Positions 6,916-16,260 of a stretch of DNA of 47,320 nucleotides are shown here, one piece after another; positions within the stretch are counted from its first letter, which is position 1, and each line of letters starts with the position of its first letter. The DNA comes from Pseudomonadota bacterium. GTDB lineage: Bacteria > Cyanobacteriota > Vampirovibrionia > Obscuribacterales > Obscuribacteraceae. Below the pieces are notes generated by a model, which was not told the origin of the DNA, did no database searches, and saw only the letters and a program-made list of their open reading frames with translations. The stretch is from contig JAJPJO010000553.1 of the NCBI GenBank assembly GCA_021324135.1, forward strand, positions 1 to 47,320, written 5' to 3'. A program made the position numbers and the translations under genes.

Positions 6916-9906
6916 TTAGACGCGGGCTGCAACCAGAGCCGATTCAACTGCAAAACCCGGCAAACATCCGCTCGTATCCAATATCTGTTTGCGCACCAGG
7001 TCCGGATTGACCGTGCCAAGCTCCAGATCGCGATAGATGCCCAGGAGCTGGACAGTGCTCAGCAAGCAAAGATTCTTCTTGCGGGCGAATTCGGCGACCG
7101 GATCTTCGAAGTCCTTCTGGCTTCTATGAGCCGGACTGACATTGGTCCATGTGCAGGCGATGAGAACGCCTTTCGGCTCGATGTCGTGTCGCTCCCAGAA
7201 TGATATGGCCGATTCGGCCACCTGAGCGACCTCAGAGCGATCGCAATGATTTTCGCTGCGGACAAGGCGGACGATGGCATCGGGATGGTCGACGTTCAGA
7301 AGCAAGAGCTCGTTGTTGGCAGCATTGCTGTGGTTGATCGTCCAGCCCAACCGGCTCAAGACAAGAGCGCATGCTTCTTTCAACGGATCGCCTTCGCCGC
7401 CCAGTAGGGCGCATTTTAATTGCTCTACTGAAGCAATTCGCGATTCGACCGTGTTGAGTCGCGCCTGGATGTCTTGCAGTTGACTCGCCAGTGAAGCCTG
7501 ATCCTTCTTCAGTTCATCGAGATAAGAGAAGGAGAACTGACGGCACCAGTCTGGAACATTCAAATTGCTCATAATCGCCTCTCTCATTGTCGTAATCGGT
7601 GCTGCCTGCTGGTTTTGATTGACTCGCTCGCCTGACTGCATCAGGGCGCCGAGGGTATTCCGGCCCCCTGCATTGTCGCCGCCCGGCTGTGCGTTCGCCG
7701 GTGGTTGTGCTGAGGGCATCGTTTGTGGCATCGTCTGTGGCGCCGGCGCGGCTGGTGCGGCAGCGGGTGGCATCATAGGCGGTGCTTGCTGAACGGAGAA
7801 TGCACCTGATTGAGTGTAAGGAGGTGACTCCGTAGATGGTGCCTGGGGCGTGGGCATCCCTGTATGAGCGGGAGCCGGAGACGGCGTCTGCTGAACAGGA
7901 GGCGCCTCGGCAGCTTCCTTGCGAAACAGATTGTTGAGCAAGGGTCGGCCGCCGGACTCGCCCAGAGCCGCAGGAGGAGCGCTCGTCTGGGCGGGCTGCT
8001 GCCCTTGTTGCCTCTCCAGTTCTTTCAGGAGATCGATTGTCGATTTGTTGTTGCGCTCGGCATCGTTGTTTGAATTCACTGAGTTGTCTCCATCATTCAA
8101 GGTGGCAGGTTCGGCGTTTTGAGCAGCCGGGTTTTCAGGCTGGCTCTGAGGCGGACTCGGGGCCGTCTCCGTGGCGGGCTCAATCGATTCGAAGGCCTCA
8201 TCATCAAACAAATCGCGTGCCCTGGAGGCCAGGCGTTGGGATGGCGATGGGTCCGTGTTCGTCAATGCAATTTGAATTGACGATTCGGTGATTGATTTCG
8301 GCGGCGCTTCGTTGAACGATTGCGCATTGGCAAGGTCGGCAGGAGAAATATTGGAGGGCGGCTCATCGGCTCTGAAGGTGCCTGATTCCGAAATGGAAGG
8401 CAAGTGGCTTTCCATGCGGCCCGGCGGTGTGGGAAAGTTGCCGCCCAGCAGGTTGCGAAACTGTCCGGAAGCAGTGCTCTCGGCAGATGGTGCCGGCGGT
8501 GGTGCCTCCACGACTGGCGGCATTGCCGCTGCCTGTGGTGCAGGCTCGGGTGCTGGCGGAGCCGGTGCTGCCACCGGTGCGGGTGCGGGCTCGGCGGCCG
8601 GTGCTGGTGCAGGCTCGGCAGCCGGCGCCGCCAGAGGCGGGCCGCCGCCAAATAGTTTTCTCAAAGGCGGTTTGCTAACGGTAGCGGATGCGGTGGCACT
8701 GGCGGCCGGTTCCTGTTTGGGCGCCTCTTCGGCTTGCCCGCCCTTGCCGACCAATTGCCTGGCTGCATCTGCAAACACGGAAAGATCAATTGTACCGGTA
8801 GCCTTTTTCTTCTCTGTGCTCACGTTTTCTGCCTCTATTCTTGCCGCCAACTCCGCCCTATTGCTCTCCGCTTGCACGCGGCTGGCCACTTCCTGTTCGA
8901 AGCGCAATGCTTCTTGTGATATTGATTCGGCGATTTTGTCAGCCGAAACGGCAAAGCCGCCCGGTGGCGACAAAACTGCTGGCTGAGCGGGAGCTGGACT
9001 GGCTGCCGGCTCGGGCGGCAATGGCGGAGCGCTGGCTGCGGCGGGTCTGCCGACATCCAGTTGGGCAGCGGCAACCGGCTCGTACTCCTTTTGCTCGCGA
9101 TCGAATAAAACCGGTCCGACCTGCGGTGCTGCCGCTTGTGCCCTGGCTGAGACCAACTGCGCTTCCAGGCGCTCGGCTTCGAGTTCCTCCGGCGAAGCCT
9201 CTTTGTGTTGATACCATCTATTGAGGCAATCGATAAGCGTTTTGTCAAAATCAGGAGAGTACGGTGCCGGCAGAAAAACCACTCGACCCGAGCTTTCAAC
9301 GATAAACAACTGACCGGCAATGCATTTTCTGGCCCCCGCCTCGGCAAGAGCGTTGTAGCCTTCGGTTATGTACTCGGTTCGGATCAAAGTACTCCACTCG
9401 AGGCCGGGTTGCTGGAGATAAGGTGCGAATTCGGATGTGGTGCCATCTTGCGTCAATTCGATCAGTCGCCCATGCGAAACGGCACTCATCTGCCTGTTGT
9501 TGCGCTCCACCGAGCCATCAGGTGCCAGACTTTCAAGCCAATAGTAATTGTCCAGTGCCAGACTGGGGCCCTGCACCAAAAACGGACGGGCAAGGAAATA
9601 GACCAGGACGCCGCCCTGCATCAAAAAATCGGAAAGTTCCAGAACCCGGCTGTCGATCTCCGCTGCCAGATTCCGCAAGAGCAAATCATCCTCGACAATG
9701 ACCTTGGTATTCCCTTCCTGTGTGGCTTGATCGATTCTGCGCACAAGCTCGGGGTCTTTATCGAAGAGGTGAATGACACTGGTCGGATTGACAATAATGG
9801 CAGTGTAGTTGTTGAGGCTCTTTGCGCGGCCCAGGTTCCAATGCGATTCCGTGCCGTAACCTGGGCAGTTGATGCGAAGTATGCGCTCCTTTGGAATTGT
9901 TCTCAT
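6916..9906 (-). CDS. Large protein of unknown function with Pro/Ala-rich centre and nuclease-like C-terminal fold
   Basis: The product has 996 residues from an ATG at 9906, with AAAGG upstream on the coding strand. Residues 1-235 look globular and mixed alpha/beta; I do not recognise the family. Residues about 240-780 are rich in Pro, Ala, Gln and Glu and probably disordered. A short coiled coil follows (L-K-K-D-Q-A-S-L-A-S-Q-L-Q). The last 140 residues are globular again, with hydrophobic strands ending in G-V-L-I-A-C-T-W-T-N and then a helix. That resembles PD-(D/E)xK or Mrr-like folds, but I see no convincing catalytic E-x-K, so an inactive version is likelier. It precedes the tail-anchored repeat protein by 65 bases and shares its disordered style, suggesting a joint complex. 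Confidence 0.6.
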   Translation of the reverse strand: MRTIPKERILRINCPGYGTESHWNLGRAKSLNNYTAIIVNPTSVIHLFDKDPELVRRIDQATQEGNTKVIVEDDLLLRNLAAEIDSRVLELSDFLMQGGVLVYFLARPFLVQGPSLALDNYYWLESLAPDGSVERNNRQMSAVSHGRLIELTQDGTTSEFAPYLQQPGLEWSTLIRTEYITEGYNALAEAGARKCIAGQLFIVESSGRVVFLPAPYSPDFDKTLIDCLNRWYQHKEASPEELEAERLEAQLVSARAQAAAPQVGPVLFDREQKEYEPVAAAQLDVGRPAAASAPPLPPEPAASPAPAQPAVLSPPGGFAVSADKIAESISQEALRFEQEVASRVQAESNRAELAARIEAENVSTEKKKATGTIDLSVFADAARQLVGKGGQAEEAPKQEPAASATASATVSKPPLRKLFGGGPPLAAPAAEPAPAPAAEPAPAPVAAPAPPAPEPAPQAAAMPPVVEAPPPAPSAESTASGQFRNLLGGNFPTPPGRMESHLPSISESGTFRADEPPSNISPADLANAQSFNEAPPKSITESSIQIALTNTDPSPSQRLASRARDLFDDEAFESIEPATETAPSPPQSQPENPAAQNAEPATLNDGDNSVNSNNDAERNNKSTIDLLKELERQQGQQPAQTSAPPAALGESGGRPLLNNLFRKEAAEAPPVQQTPSPAPAHTGMPTPQAPSTESPPYTQSGAFSVQQAPPMMPPAAAPAAPAPQTMPQTMPSAQPPANAQPGGDNAGGRNTLGALMQSGERVNQNQQAAPITTMREAIMSNLNVPDWCRQFSFSYLDELKKDQASLASQLQDIQARLNTVESRIASVEQLKCALLGGEGDPLKEACALVLSRLGWTINHSNAANNELLLLNVDHPDAIVRLVRSENHCDRSEVAQVAESAISFWERHDIEPKGVLIACTWTNVSPAHRSQKDFEDPVAEFARKKNLCLLSTVQLLGIYRDLELGTVNPDLVRKQILDTSGCLPGFAVESALVAARV

Positions 9907-10044
9907 GTCAATAACCTTTCACTTATAAGTGAATTTCGCCTCCTACCCCAGGTTTTATACCCAAGCAAATCCTATGCATGCTTACTAAAAAGGAAGATTC
10001 CGCTCGAAATTAAACCTGACCGTTAGACGCTATGCCTCCAATAG

Positions 10045-10064
10045 GGATGGATACGAATCCATCC
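10045..10064. repeat. Perfect 8-bp hairpin, GGATGGAT/ATCCATCC
   Basis: GGATGGAT (10045-10052), loop ACGA, then ATCCATCC (10057-10064), in the 256-bp gap between the HAD gene start of transcription unit and the 996-residue gene. No T-run follows on either strand, so it is not a classic intrinsic terminator. It could be a regulator site or an RNA element. Confidence 0.35.
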
Positions 10065-10079
10065 ACTTATGCCGGCAGC

Positions 10080-10093
10080 TCAGCATATGCTGA
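10080..10093. promoter_or_regulatory. 14-bp perfect palindrome, candidate operator
   Basis: TCAGCATATGCTGA is perfectly palindromic without spacer and lies 174 bases upstream of the 996-residue gene on its coding strand. Perfect palindromes of this size are typical of dimeric repressor sites, but no second copy was found in the window. Confidence 0.3.
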
Positions 10094-10162
10094 CACTTCT
10101 CATCAGCGTCTGATATTGAAGCAGCCGGCAGGCGTTCATAGCCGCGGCTGTGCTGACGACCC

Positions 10163-10816
10163 TCAAGAACTACCTACCCAATCTGACAAATCTAACTCAC
10201 TCAAACTTTGAAGTTTGAGATCGGCAAGTTCATGCTCCTGATGAAGCGTCGCCTCACAGGGAATGGCTATGCAAGTCATTCCAGCCGACTTGGCGGCCAT
10301 GACCCCTGCCTCTGTATCTTCAATGACCAGACATTCATGCGGCTGGACGGACAGACGTCGGGCTGCCAGAAGATAAACATCGGGAGCCGGCTTTCCGCAA
10401 GCAACTTCATCACCGGATGTGAGCGTGTGAAAATAATCATGCAGCGCCAGGCAATTTACAATCAGCTTAATACTGGCAAGGGTGGCCGATGAAGCTACCC
10501 CCGTCTTCAATCCCAGTTGCCGAGCCCTCTTCAGTGTATCGACGACACCCGGTCTGGGCAGCGAGTTTTGCTCAATCAGGCGGGCAAACGATTCCTCTTT
10601 GTGGCGGACGAGATCATCGGGCTGAAGAGGCAGATCGTATTTGTCGATTAACTCGAGCGCGATCTCGGAGTCCTTGCGCCCGAGGTACTGAGCGTTTTCC
10701 TCTGCACTGTATGTAATATCAAATCTGCCCAGTATCTCTTGATAGGCAATTAAATGAACGGGCTCCGAATCAATCAGAACACCATCCATGTCGAAAATGA
10801 TGGCTCGAATGAGCAC
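10163..10816 (-). CDS. HAD-superfamily phosphatase/phosphomutase of the beta-phosphoglucomutase type
   Basis: The product has 217 residues if started at the GTG at 10816, giving M-L-I-R-A-I-I-F-D-M-D-G, which fits the family N-terminus; the open frame runs back to 10915 but the added 33 residues look unlike protein. All four HAD motifs are seen: D-M-D-G-V-L near residue 9 (nucleophile Asp), A-S-S-A-T (motif II), G-K-P-A-P-D (motif III Lys) and I-E-D-T-E-A-G (motif IV). The helical cap between motifs I and II is of the C1 type, as in sugar-phosphate phosphatases and beta-phosphoglucomutase. Substrate cannot be read from sequence. It follows a small exported-protein gene on the same strand. Confidence 0.85.
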   Translation of the reverse strand: MLIRAIIFDMDGVLIDSEPVHLIAYQEILGRFDITYSAEENAQYLGRKDSEIALELIDKYDLPLQPDDLVRHKEESFARLIEQNSLPRPGVVDTLKRARQLGLKTGVASSATLASIKLIVNCLALHDYFHTLTSGDEVACGKPAPDVYLLAARRLSVQPHECLVIEDTEAGVMAAKSAGMTCIAIPCEATLHQEHELADLKLQSLSELDLSDWVGSS

Positions 10817-10891
10817 CAGATATAACTCTTGATTGAAACTAAACAGAGCCGCTCGACCGAGCCGCGACAATATGATTATGGAAATTGAACC

Positions 10892-10918
10892 GGCTTGCCC
10901 GGGATCGCCGAGCAAGCC
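10892..10918 (-). terminator. Possible weak terminator after the small exported-protein gene
   Basis: GGCTTGC (10892-10898) pairs with GCAAGCC (10912-10918), a 7-bp stem with a 13-base loop, 22 bases after the stop of the gene at 10941-11345. The U-tract downstream is poor, so termination would be partial. Confidence 0.3.
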
Positions 10919-10940
10919 ATTCGGTCACCAATGCTGAGTC

Positions 10941-11345
10941 TTACTCGAGTTCGCCGCTTTCCAGGCTGAATGTCGCCAATTGGAAAGGCTTCTCGCTTGA
11001 GCCGTTCACTATGGCGTTTTTGCCGCCGTAATAAACGCCCTCAGCGGTCCCGGAAATCAAACCAAACGGTATGCCCATCAAGCTGGCGAAAACCATTGGC
11101 GGAATGTGCTCTTTGCCGCCGATGTTGTCGGCGAAGTTGCGAGTGTACTCGAGGCAACGATTGGAGCTGCGGCGCGTGATCGCCACCGGAATGCCTATTA
11201 CCATTCCGCTGCCGACAACCAGGGCCTTGACTGGAAACCAGGCGGCATTGGTGGCCATCGTCTTTGTGTCTTCGGCTTGTGCCGGAGCATTAAGAGTGGA
11301 AGCCAGAGCCAGAGCAGCCAAAAATGCAGAAATCGACTTTTTCAC
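10941..11345 (-). CDS. Small exported protein of unknown function
   Basis: The product has 134 residues from a GTG at 11345 with AGGGGAGGAA upstream on the coding strand, a strong site. A signal peptide is clear: M-K-K-S-I-S, a hydrophobic stretch and an A-Q-A cleavage site near residue 24. The mature part has two hydrophobic Gly-rich segments (V-V-G-S-G-M-V-I-G-I and G-I-P-F-G-L-I-S-G) that could be membrane hairpins or buried strands. I do not recognise the family. It diverges from ispH across a 196-bp gap. Confidence 0.7.
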   Translation of the reverse strand: MKKSISAFLAALALASTLNAPAQAEDTKTMATNAAWFPVKALVVGSGMVIGIPVAITRRSSNRCLEYTRNFADNIGGKEHIPPMVFASLMGIPFGLISGTAEGVYYGGKNAIVNGSSEKPFQLATFSLESGELE

Positions 11346-11541
11346 GAAAGTTCCTCCCCTTTAGAACCCAGTTAGCTATATGCCCACCCAGACAGCAAAC
11401 TCGTGTGTAGTAACCTTGTCAACTAGGGTCCATAGTAAGTGTAAGCCAATGAAATAATAACATCCAGATTCAAGATTGGGCAGTGGGTCTTTATAAAACG
11501 GTAAAATGGGCGCAGACCAGATTTCCTGATTGTGGATTTGC

Positions 11542-12729
11542 ATGAAAGACGCCACCTACCATAGAAAGGGATTCGGGCTCAAGCATGTTGTCGACGCCGA
11601 TCTCAAGCGTGCATATGAGTCAGATCTAATCGCCGAGCTGAAAGAGAGCGACAACGTTCTGACGCGTAATGGCGTCACCGTGCGTTTGGCAGAAGCTTTC
11701 GGATTTTGCTGGGGCGTCGATCGAGCCGTTTCGATGGCCTATGAGACTCGTCGGCATTTCCCGGAGCGCCAGATCTGGATAACCAACGAGATAATTCACA
11801 ATCCTGTAGTCAATTCGCATCTGAAAGAGATGTCGATTCAATTTTTGCCGGTCAAAGAAGATGGCAGCAAAAATCTCGATTGCGTCGGCGAAGGCGATGT
11901 CGTGATTTTGCCGGCATTCGGCGCCAGCCTCGATGAGATGGAATATCTCGACAGGCGCGGTTGCGAAATAGTCGATACAACCTGCCCCTGGGTCTCGCGA
12001 GTTTGGAACCGCGTCGCCAAGTATGCTCAGGGCGATTTTACGGCGATCATCCACGGCAAATATAATCATGAGGAAACGGTTGCCACATCATCGCGCGCCC
12101 AGGTTTATCTGATTGTTCAAAATCTTGGCGAAGCCGAGCTTGTTGCCGACTATATATTGAATGGCGGTGACAAAGCAGCTTTCCTGGAGCGCTTTAGACG
12201 CGGCTGCTCAAAGGGTTTCGATCCGGAAAGAGATCTGATCAGAATCGGCATTGCCAATCAAACCACGATGCTCAAGGGTGAAACCGAGCTTATCGGCAAG
12301 CTCTTCGAGAAGACGATGATCAGCAAGTATGGTCCAAGCAAAATCGACCAGCATTTCCTCAGTCCGGGTGATACCATATGCGATGCTACGCAGGAACGCC
12401 AGGACGCCATGCTTTCCTTAATTGAAGAGGACCTGGACATCATGCTGATCATTGGCGGATTCAACTCGTCCAATACCGGACATTTGCACGAGATTGCCAT
12501 GACTAAATCGGTCCCTTCCTATCATATCGATGGCGCGGAATGTATTTTGTCGGCTGAGGAAATCAACCACAAGGACGAGAATGGAACGCAGACAAAGATC
12601 AGCCGCGATTGGTTGCCGCCGTCACCGGTGGTGATTGGCATATCAGCCGGGGCTTCCACTCCCAATCAAGTGGTTGCCCAGGTTATCGACAAGCTGTTTT
12701 CGCTGCGCTCGGCGCCGGGCCGGCCCTGA
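11542..12729 (+). CDS. ispH: 4-hydroxy-3-methylbut-2-enyl diphosphate reductase, cyanobacterial type
   Basis: IspH (LytB) performs the last step of the MEP pathway, reducing HMBPP to IPP and DMAPP with an iron-sulfur cluster. The three cluster cysteines are Cys56 (F-G-F-C-W-G), Cys148 (T-T-C-P-W) and Cys280 (T-I-C-D-A-T-Q). The protein has 395 residues from the ATG at 11542; a TTG at 11530 is in frame but adds only four residues. The N-terminal Y-x-R-K-G-F-G segment and the length match the cyanobacterial/plant branch. No convincing Shine-Dalgarno site is seen. The 3' end overlaps the convergent acyltransferase gene by 47 bases. Confidence 0.95.
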   Translation: MKDATYHRKGFGLKHVVDADLKRAYESDLIAELKESDNVLTRNGVTVRLAEAFGFCWGVDRAVSMAYETRRHFPERQIWITNEIIHNPVVNSHLKEMSIQFLPVKEDGSKNLDCVGEGDVVILPAFGASLDEMEYLDRRGCEIVDTTCPWVSRVWNRVAKYAQGDFTAIIHGKYNHEETVATSSRAQVYLIVQNLGEAELVADYILNGGDKAAFLERFRRGCSKGFDPERDLIRIGIANQTTMLKGETELIGKLFEKTMISKYGPSKIDQHFLSPGDTICDATQERQDAMLSLIEEDLDIMLIIGGFNSSNTGHLHEIAMTKSVPSYHIDGAECILSAEEINHKDENGTQTKISRDWLPPSPVVIGISAGASTPNQVVAQVIDKLFSLRSAPGRP

Positions 12730-13630
12730 GCTTTTTCAGCTCGAATTGCATCTGCTCTCGAACGTATTGGCGAATCAGGTTTTCATCGTAATTGAAGTCG
12801 GCTGGGTAGACGGGATCCAATATCTTGAGCCTGACATTTGCCTTATAGTTCAGAACCCAGGTGCCTTTCGGCAATATATCGCGACTGCCTATCAGCACCA
12901 CCGGTAGTATTGGAACGTCATCGACTACCGAGAGGTGGAAGGCTCCATACTTGAAGCGCAAGAGCTCGCCATCGTCAGATCGGGTGCCTTCCGGGAAGAC
13001 GATCACTGAAATCTTCCTCTCGTTGAGCCAGTATTTGCACTCTTGCAAAAAGGCCTCCGGCCGACCAGGGTTTATCTTTATGTGGGCGTGGAGGCTCAGG
13101 ACCCAGCCCACCACGGGCACGTTAAAAACCCAATCTTTGGAAGTCCATTTGAATACGGTGGGAAGGCTGTATAAAAAGAATGGATCCAGCGAAGACTGAT
13201 GGTTTGAGACAATCACATAAGCGGCATCCTTTTTCAGTTTCTCCCGGCCCTCGACTTTGAGCTTCCATAACGGTGGAAGCTGCATATAATGCAGAGCCCA
13301 GGGCCCCACCAGATTGTGAAGATAGCGGCCTTCCTCATCGATGGCGCAAGTGCAGAGCCGCAGTATGACAGAGATGACAATGCCGATTGAGCCCGTTATC
13401 AGGAAGTACAGATAGCAGATTATCGAGACGACCATCTTGTCGAGCCGCGCCGGGCCTCGCTTAGCCGCGGACGAGGATTTGCCGCCGCTGATCACTCTCA
13501 GAGGTGTGCCTGGCTTGTCGATGACCTTCTGGTACCGATCATCATCGCTGAGACGGTCAAACGAACTTTGCATAACCCCTGGTACCGATGCCTGTGTCGC
13601 AGAGCTAGTGACTGTTTCTAGAAATAGCAC
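12683..13630 (-). CDS. 1-acyl-sn-glycerol-3-phosphate acyltransferase (PlsC family)
   Basis: The family transfers an acyl chain to lysophosphatidic acid in phospholipid synthesis, at the membrane. The catalytic N-H-Q-S-S-L-D box (H-x4-D) and the F-P-E-G-T-R-S box are both intact, and a hydrophobic segment at about residues 68-95 should anchor it. At 315 residues from a GTG at 13630 it is longer than usual. An ATG at 13573 would remove 19 residues but lies only two bases after its AGGGG, so the start is unsettled. The 60-80 residue polar N-terminal extension is unusual for the family. The 3' end overlaps ispH. Confidence 0.88.
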   Translation of the reverse strand: MLFLETVTSSATQASVPGVMQSSFDRLSDDDRYQKVIDKPGTPLRVISGGKSSSAAKRGPARLDKMVVSIICYLYFLITGSIGIVISVILRLCTCAIDEEGRYLHNLVGPWALHYMQLPPLWKLKVEGREKLKKDAAYVIVSNHQSSLDPFFLYSLPTVFKWTSKDWVFNVPVVGWVLSLHAHIKINPGRPEAFLQECKYWLNERKISVIVFPEGTRSDDGELLRFKYGAFHLSVVDDVPILPVVLIGSRDILPKGTWVLNYKANVRLKILDPVYPADFNYDENLIRQYVREQMQFELKKLRAGPAPSAAKTACR

Positions 13631-13818
13631 AGATTGGTAAACTATGTGCGAAAGTCTAGAATCTTGACGGGCTGGGCTGCGCCACCGGCATGATCGAACT
13701 TAAATGTACGGCCTGTGCCTTTTGTATTACTATCAATGCCTGCCTGGAGCGCTTTTCGGACTGTGAGGCAGAAGCTTCTATTTGAGAGCCGGCCGATGAT
13801 AATCGATGTAGCGGAGCA

Positions 13819-14517
13819 ATGGTCGTGGAACTGAAGGAAAGGAGCAGATTAGCTGCTCAGAATGAGAATATCGTCGGCACGCTTACGCCGGCTCCGCTTT
13901 TTTTGAGGTCCCTGGCTGCGCTTATGGAGTCCATGGTTTTCATGGCTCTGAGTATTCCTGTAGTTTTCCTTTTGCCTTCAATAGTGAGCAAGATGGATGC
14001 GGCTACCGTGGCGCCGAGTCTGCCAGGTTTTTTCTTCATGGAGGGACTTGTGCCCGGCATAAGCTTTCCATTTTTCTGTATGTCCTCTAGCCATGCACTG
14101 CAATCGTGGGGAGCGGCTGCCGCGCTCAAAGCAATGCCGTTTGTGGGTGGCGGCGTCGCTGATGTGGATCAGTATGCAGGCATCTATCTCGGCGCCGCCA
14201 AAATTGCAGGCGGCGGCGACACGACCAGTGTCGTCTGGACGGCCGTGTTGGCAGGCCTGCTTCTGCTCAATCTCCTCTATCATTCCGTGATGGAGGCATC
14301 GCCGACTCAAGGCACGATCGGCAAAATGGTGATTGGTTTAAAAGTCACCACCCTTGATGGCAGACGACCATCTTTGCTTCAGACTTTGGCTCGAAATATA
14401 ATTCGCCTGCTCTCTATGATCATTTTGTTCGGCGGTTATTTTATGATCGAGAAAACGGCAAGGAAACAGGCACTGCACGACCAGCTTTCCGGTTGCCTGG
14501 TGGTTTCGCGATCTTAA
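13819..14517 (+). CDS. RDD-family integral membrane protein
   Basis: The product has 232 residues with four likely membrane segments. RDD proteins carry an Arg in helix 1 and Asp residues later. Here the first motif reads F-L-R-S-L-A-A-L-M-E-S, with Glu where Asp is usual, and the C-terminal R-K-Q-A-L-H-D-Q-L-S-G motif is typical. G-T-I-G-K-M-x-x-G-L-K-V is also characteristic. A longer than usual loop lies between helices 1 and 2. The ATG at 13819 has GCGGAG just upstream. The family's role is unclear; some members affect ion or envelope homeostasis. The stop overlaps the stop of the convergent gene by four bases. Confidence 0.8.
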   Translation: MVVELKERSRLAAQNENIVGTLTPAPLFLRSLAALMESMVFMALSIPVVFLLPSIVSKMDAATVAPSLPGFFFMEGLVPGISFPFFCMSSSHALQSWGAAAALKAMPFVGGGVADVDQYAGIYLGAAKIAGGGDTTSVVWTAVLAGLLLLNLLYHSVMEASPTQGTIGKMVIGLKVTTLDGRRPSLLQTLARNIIRLLSMIILFGGYFMIEKTARKQALHDQLSGCLVVSRS

Positions 14518-15077
14518 ACCGACTCGCCGCTCGGCTCGGCTATTGCACCGCCGGCGGTATCGCGATCCGCTCCGGCCTCAGCGGCACGACTGCTGTTTTG
14601 CAGCCGGTAAACCAACCAGTCGGCGTCGTTTGAGCTGTATCTATACTTCCCTGAAATTGTCGAGGCATCGGGCTTCTCTTCGATCGATCCTCGAAACTCG
14701 AAGACGGTTCCATGGCGCTCCAGGTCGAACCAGACGTAGGGCCAGACGAAGTAACCGTGCAATGGGCTGCTGCCAAACTGGTCCTCGAATTCGCCTGTGA
14801 ATTCCGATCCCTGCAGCTTAATTCTCAAAAATATATCACGACCGATGCCGAAGAGCCCATCGCCATTGCCACGCCATTCGCCGTTCAGATCGTACATCAC
14901 CCCTTTGGGCTCGAGCATCTCGGCCTCGCGTGCCTCCTCGACCGATTTGAAGAACCTTTTTCGATCATCATCAGCCTTACCGGCCGAGACGGGTGCCGAC
15001 ACCAGGGTAAGCCAGCCAATAATCATGGCCAGGATGAAAAATGCGACGCCTAAAATAGTAAGTGGATCGAATGTCAT
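14514..15077 (-). CDS. Membrane-anchored protein of unknown function
   Basis: The product has 187 residues from an ATG at 15077. An N-terminal hydrophobic helix (residues 7-30) is probably an uncleaved anchor. A short charged helix follows (D-D-D-R-K-R-F-F), then a strand-rich domain at about 65-160 with L-N-G-E-W-R-G-N-G, G-S-E-F-T-G-E-F and S-G-K-Y-R-Y-S, resembling a small beta-barrel or lipocalin-like fold. No catalytic motif is seen and I do not recognise it. It lies 62 bases downstream of the flavoprotein gene on the same strand, so co-transcription is plausible. Confidence 0.65.
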   Translation of the reverse strand: MTFDPLTILGVAFFILAMIIGWLTLVSAPVSAGKADDDRKRFFKSVEEAREAEMLEPKGVMYDLNGEWRGNGDGLFGIGRDIFLRIKLQGSEFTGEFEDQFGSSPLHGYFVWPYVWFDLERHGTVFEFRGSIEEKPDASTISGKYRYSSNDADWLVYRLQNSSRAAEAGADRDTAGGAIAEPSGESV

Positions 15078-15139
15078 CGTTTGAGTTTATACCATTTGCA
15101 GCCGATTTATCACCAGCACCAAAATTGTCGAGCCATGCA

Positions 15140-16132
15140 TTATTTCTCTTGTCCGCTCCAGAGAAAGCGGCAAATGGCTCCGGCGGCGAGCGAGCCGTGC
15201 CCCGAGGCAGTGGCGATCCGATCGTAACCTGGGAAGACGATGTCACCACCGGCGAAGACACCGCTTGCAGAAGTCGAGCCGTCAGGCCCGGTCATGATAT
15301 GGCCCGATTCAGTCATGTCCAGTTGTCCCTGAAATAGTTCCGTATTTGGTGCGTACCCGATTCTGATAATCACCATGTCCGCCTTGATCTGTAATGGTGC
15401 TTCTCCTATGGTCGAGCGCAACGCGATTGTTCCTGTGCTGCCGTTCGCAACCACATTATCGACTATATAATTCAAAAGCCGAGTTATGCGAGGCTCCTGC
15501 TCGAGCTCTTCTACGAGATCCGGTCGGGCTCTGTACTGCCCTCGGCGGTGAACCAGGGTGACCTTGCTGCCGTCGCGGCATCTGCCGAGCGCCTCTAAAA
15601 TAGCGCTGTCGCCCCCGCCGACTACAATTATGTCTTTGCCGGCTAATTCATGCTCGATGGCGCCGGTTCGATAAGCAATCAGGTGAGCGTTTTCATCCAC
15701 ACCGCCGGCGGACAAGCGCTTCAGTCTATATCCGGTAGCGATGAAAATCGCTTTAGCTTCAAAAACATAATCCACTGTCCAGATTCGGCGCGCCGACAGA
15801 TCGACGCGCCGAACCTCCTGCATCAACTGCAGATTAATGCCGGCGGCGCTGCAAGCCTGTTCCATGTGCTTTTGCAGAGCCGGTCCGTTTTCGAAGCGAC
15901 CGGAGGCCAAGTTGGCAATCGGGCTGGTGATGTCGTTGACCTGACCACCGCAGCGATTGTTCTTCTCAAGGACAACATGCTCGACATGGCAGTCTTTGAG
16001 CTCGAGGGCGCAAGACAGCCCGGCAGGCCCTCCGCCGATGATCACGACATCGGTGGTTTTTTGCTTTGATCTGTCCAAGCCGGGGGCGTCCTCTCGCTCA
16101 GTTTGTAACGGACCTTCATTCTTGCTGACCAC
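15140..16132 (-). CDS. Thioredoxin-reductase-like flavoprotein without the redox cysteines (ferredoxin/flavodoxin-NADP reductase type)
   Basis: The product has 330 residues from a GTG at 16132. FAD binding is marked by G-G-G-P-A-G-L near residue 33 and by the C-terminal G-G-D motif. The NAD(P) site reads V-V-G-G-G-D-S-A, and H-R-R-x-x-x-R just after it suggests NADPH preference. Where true thioredoxin reductases have C-x-x-C before the second nucleotide fold, this protein has Y-R-T-G-A-I-E-H, so it cannot be a classical TrxR. The closest architecture is the TrxR-like ferredoxin-NADP reductase. The partner is unknown; no ferredoxin gene is in the window. Confidence 0.8.
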   Translation of the reverse strand: MVSKNEGPLQTEREDAPGLDRSKQKTTDVVIIGGGPAGLSCALELKDCHVEHVVLEKNNRCGGQVNDITSPIANLASGRFENGPALQKHMEQACSAAGINLQLMQEVRRVDLSARRIWTVDYVFEAKAIFIATGYRLKRLSAGGVDENAHLIAYRTGAIEHELAGKDIIVVGGGDSAILEALGRCRDGSKVTLVHRRGQYRARPDLVEELEQEPRITRLLNYIVDNVVANGSTGTIALRSTIGEAPLQIKADMVIIRIGYAPNTELFQGQLDMTESGHIMTGPDGSTSASGVFAGGDIVFPGYDRIATASGHGSLAAGAICRFLWSGQEK

Positions 16133-16260
16133 GATAATGACGTTAAGGAGGTTGTGTCTAATTGTTGTGTTTAGCGGGCCATATTAGCATGGCGTGGTAG
16201 TATTTCTTGACCACGGCAAAATTCTATGTGGAATAAACGGAAGACACGGTCCGTCGGCAA

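Noticed and set aside
16141-16190. Leader peptide with AAGGAGG before hemE
   Set aside because: A GTG follows AGGAGG by only two bases and the frame has six codons; there is no terminator or antiterminator pair before hemE.
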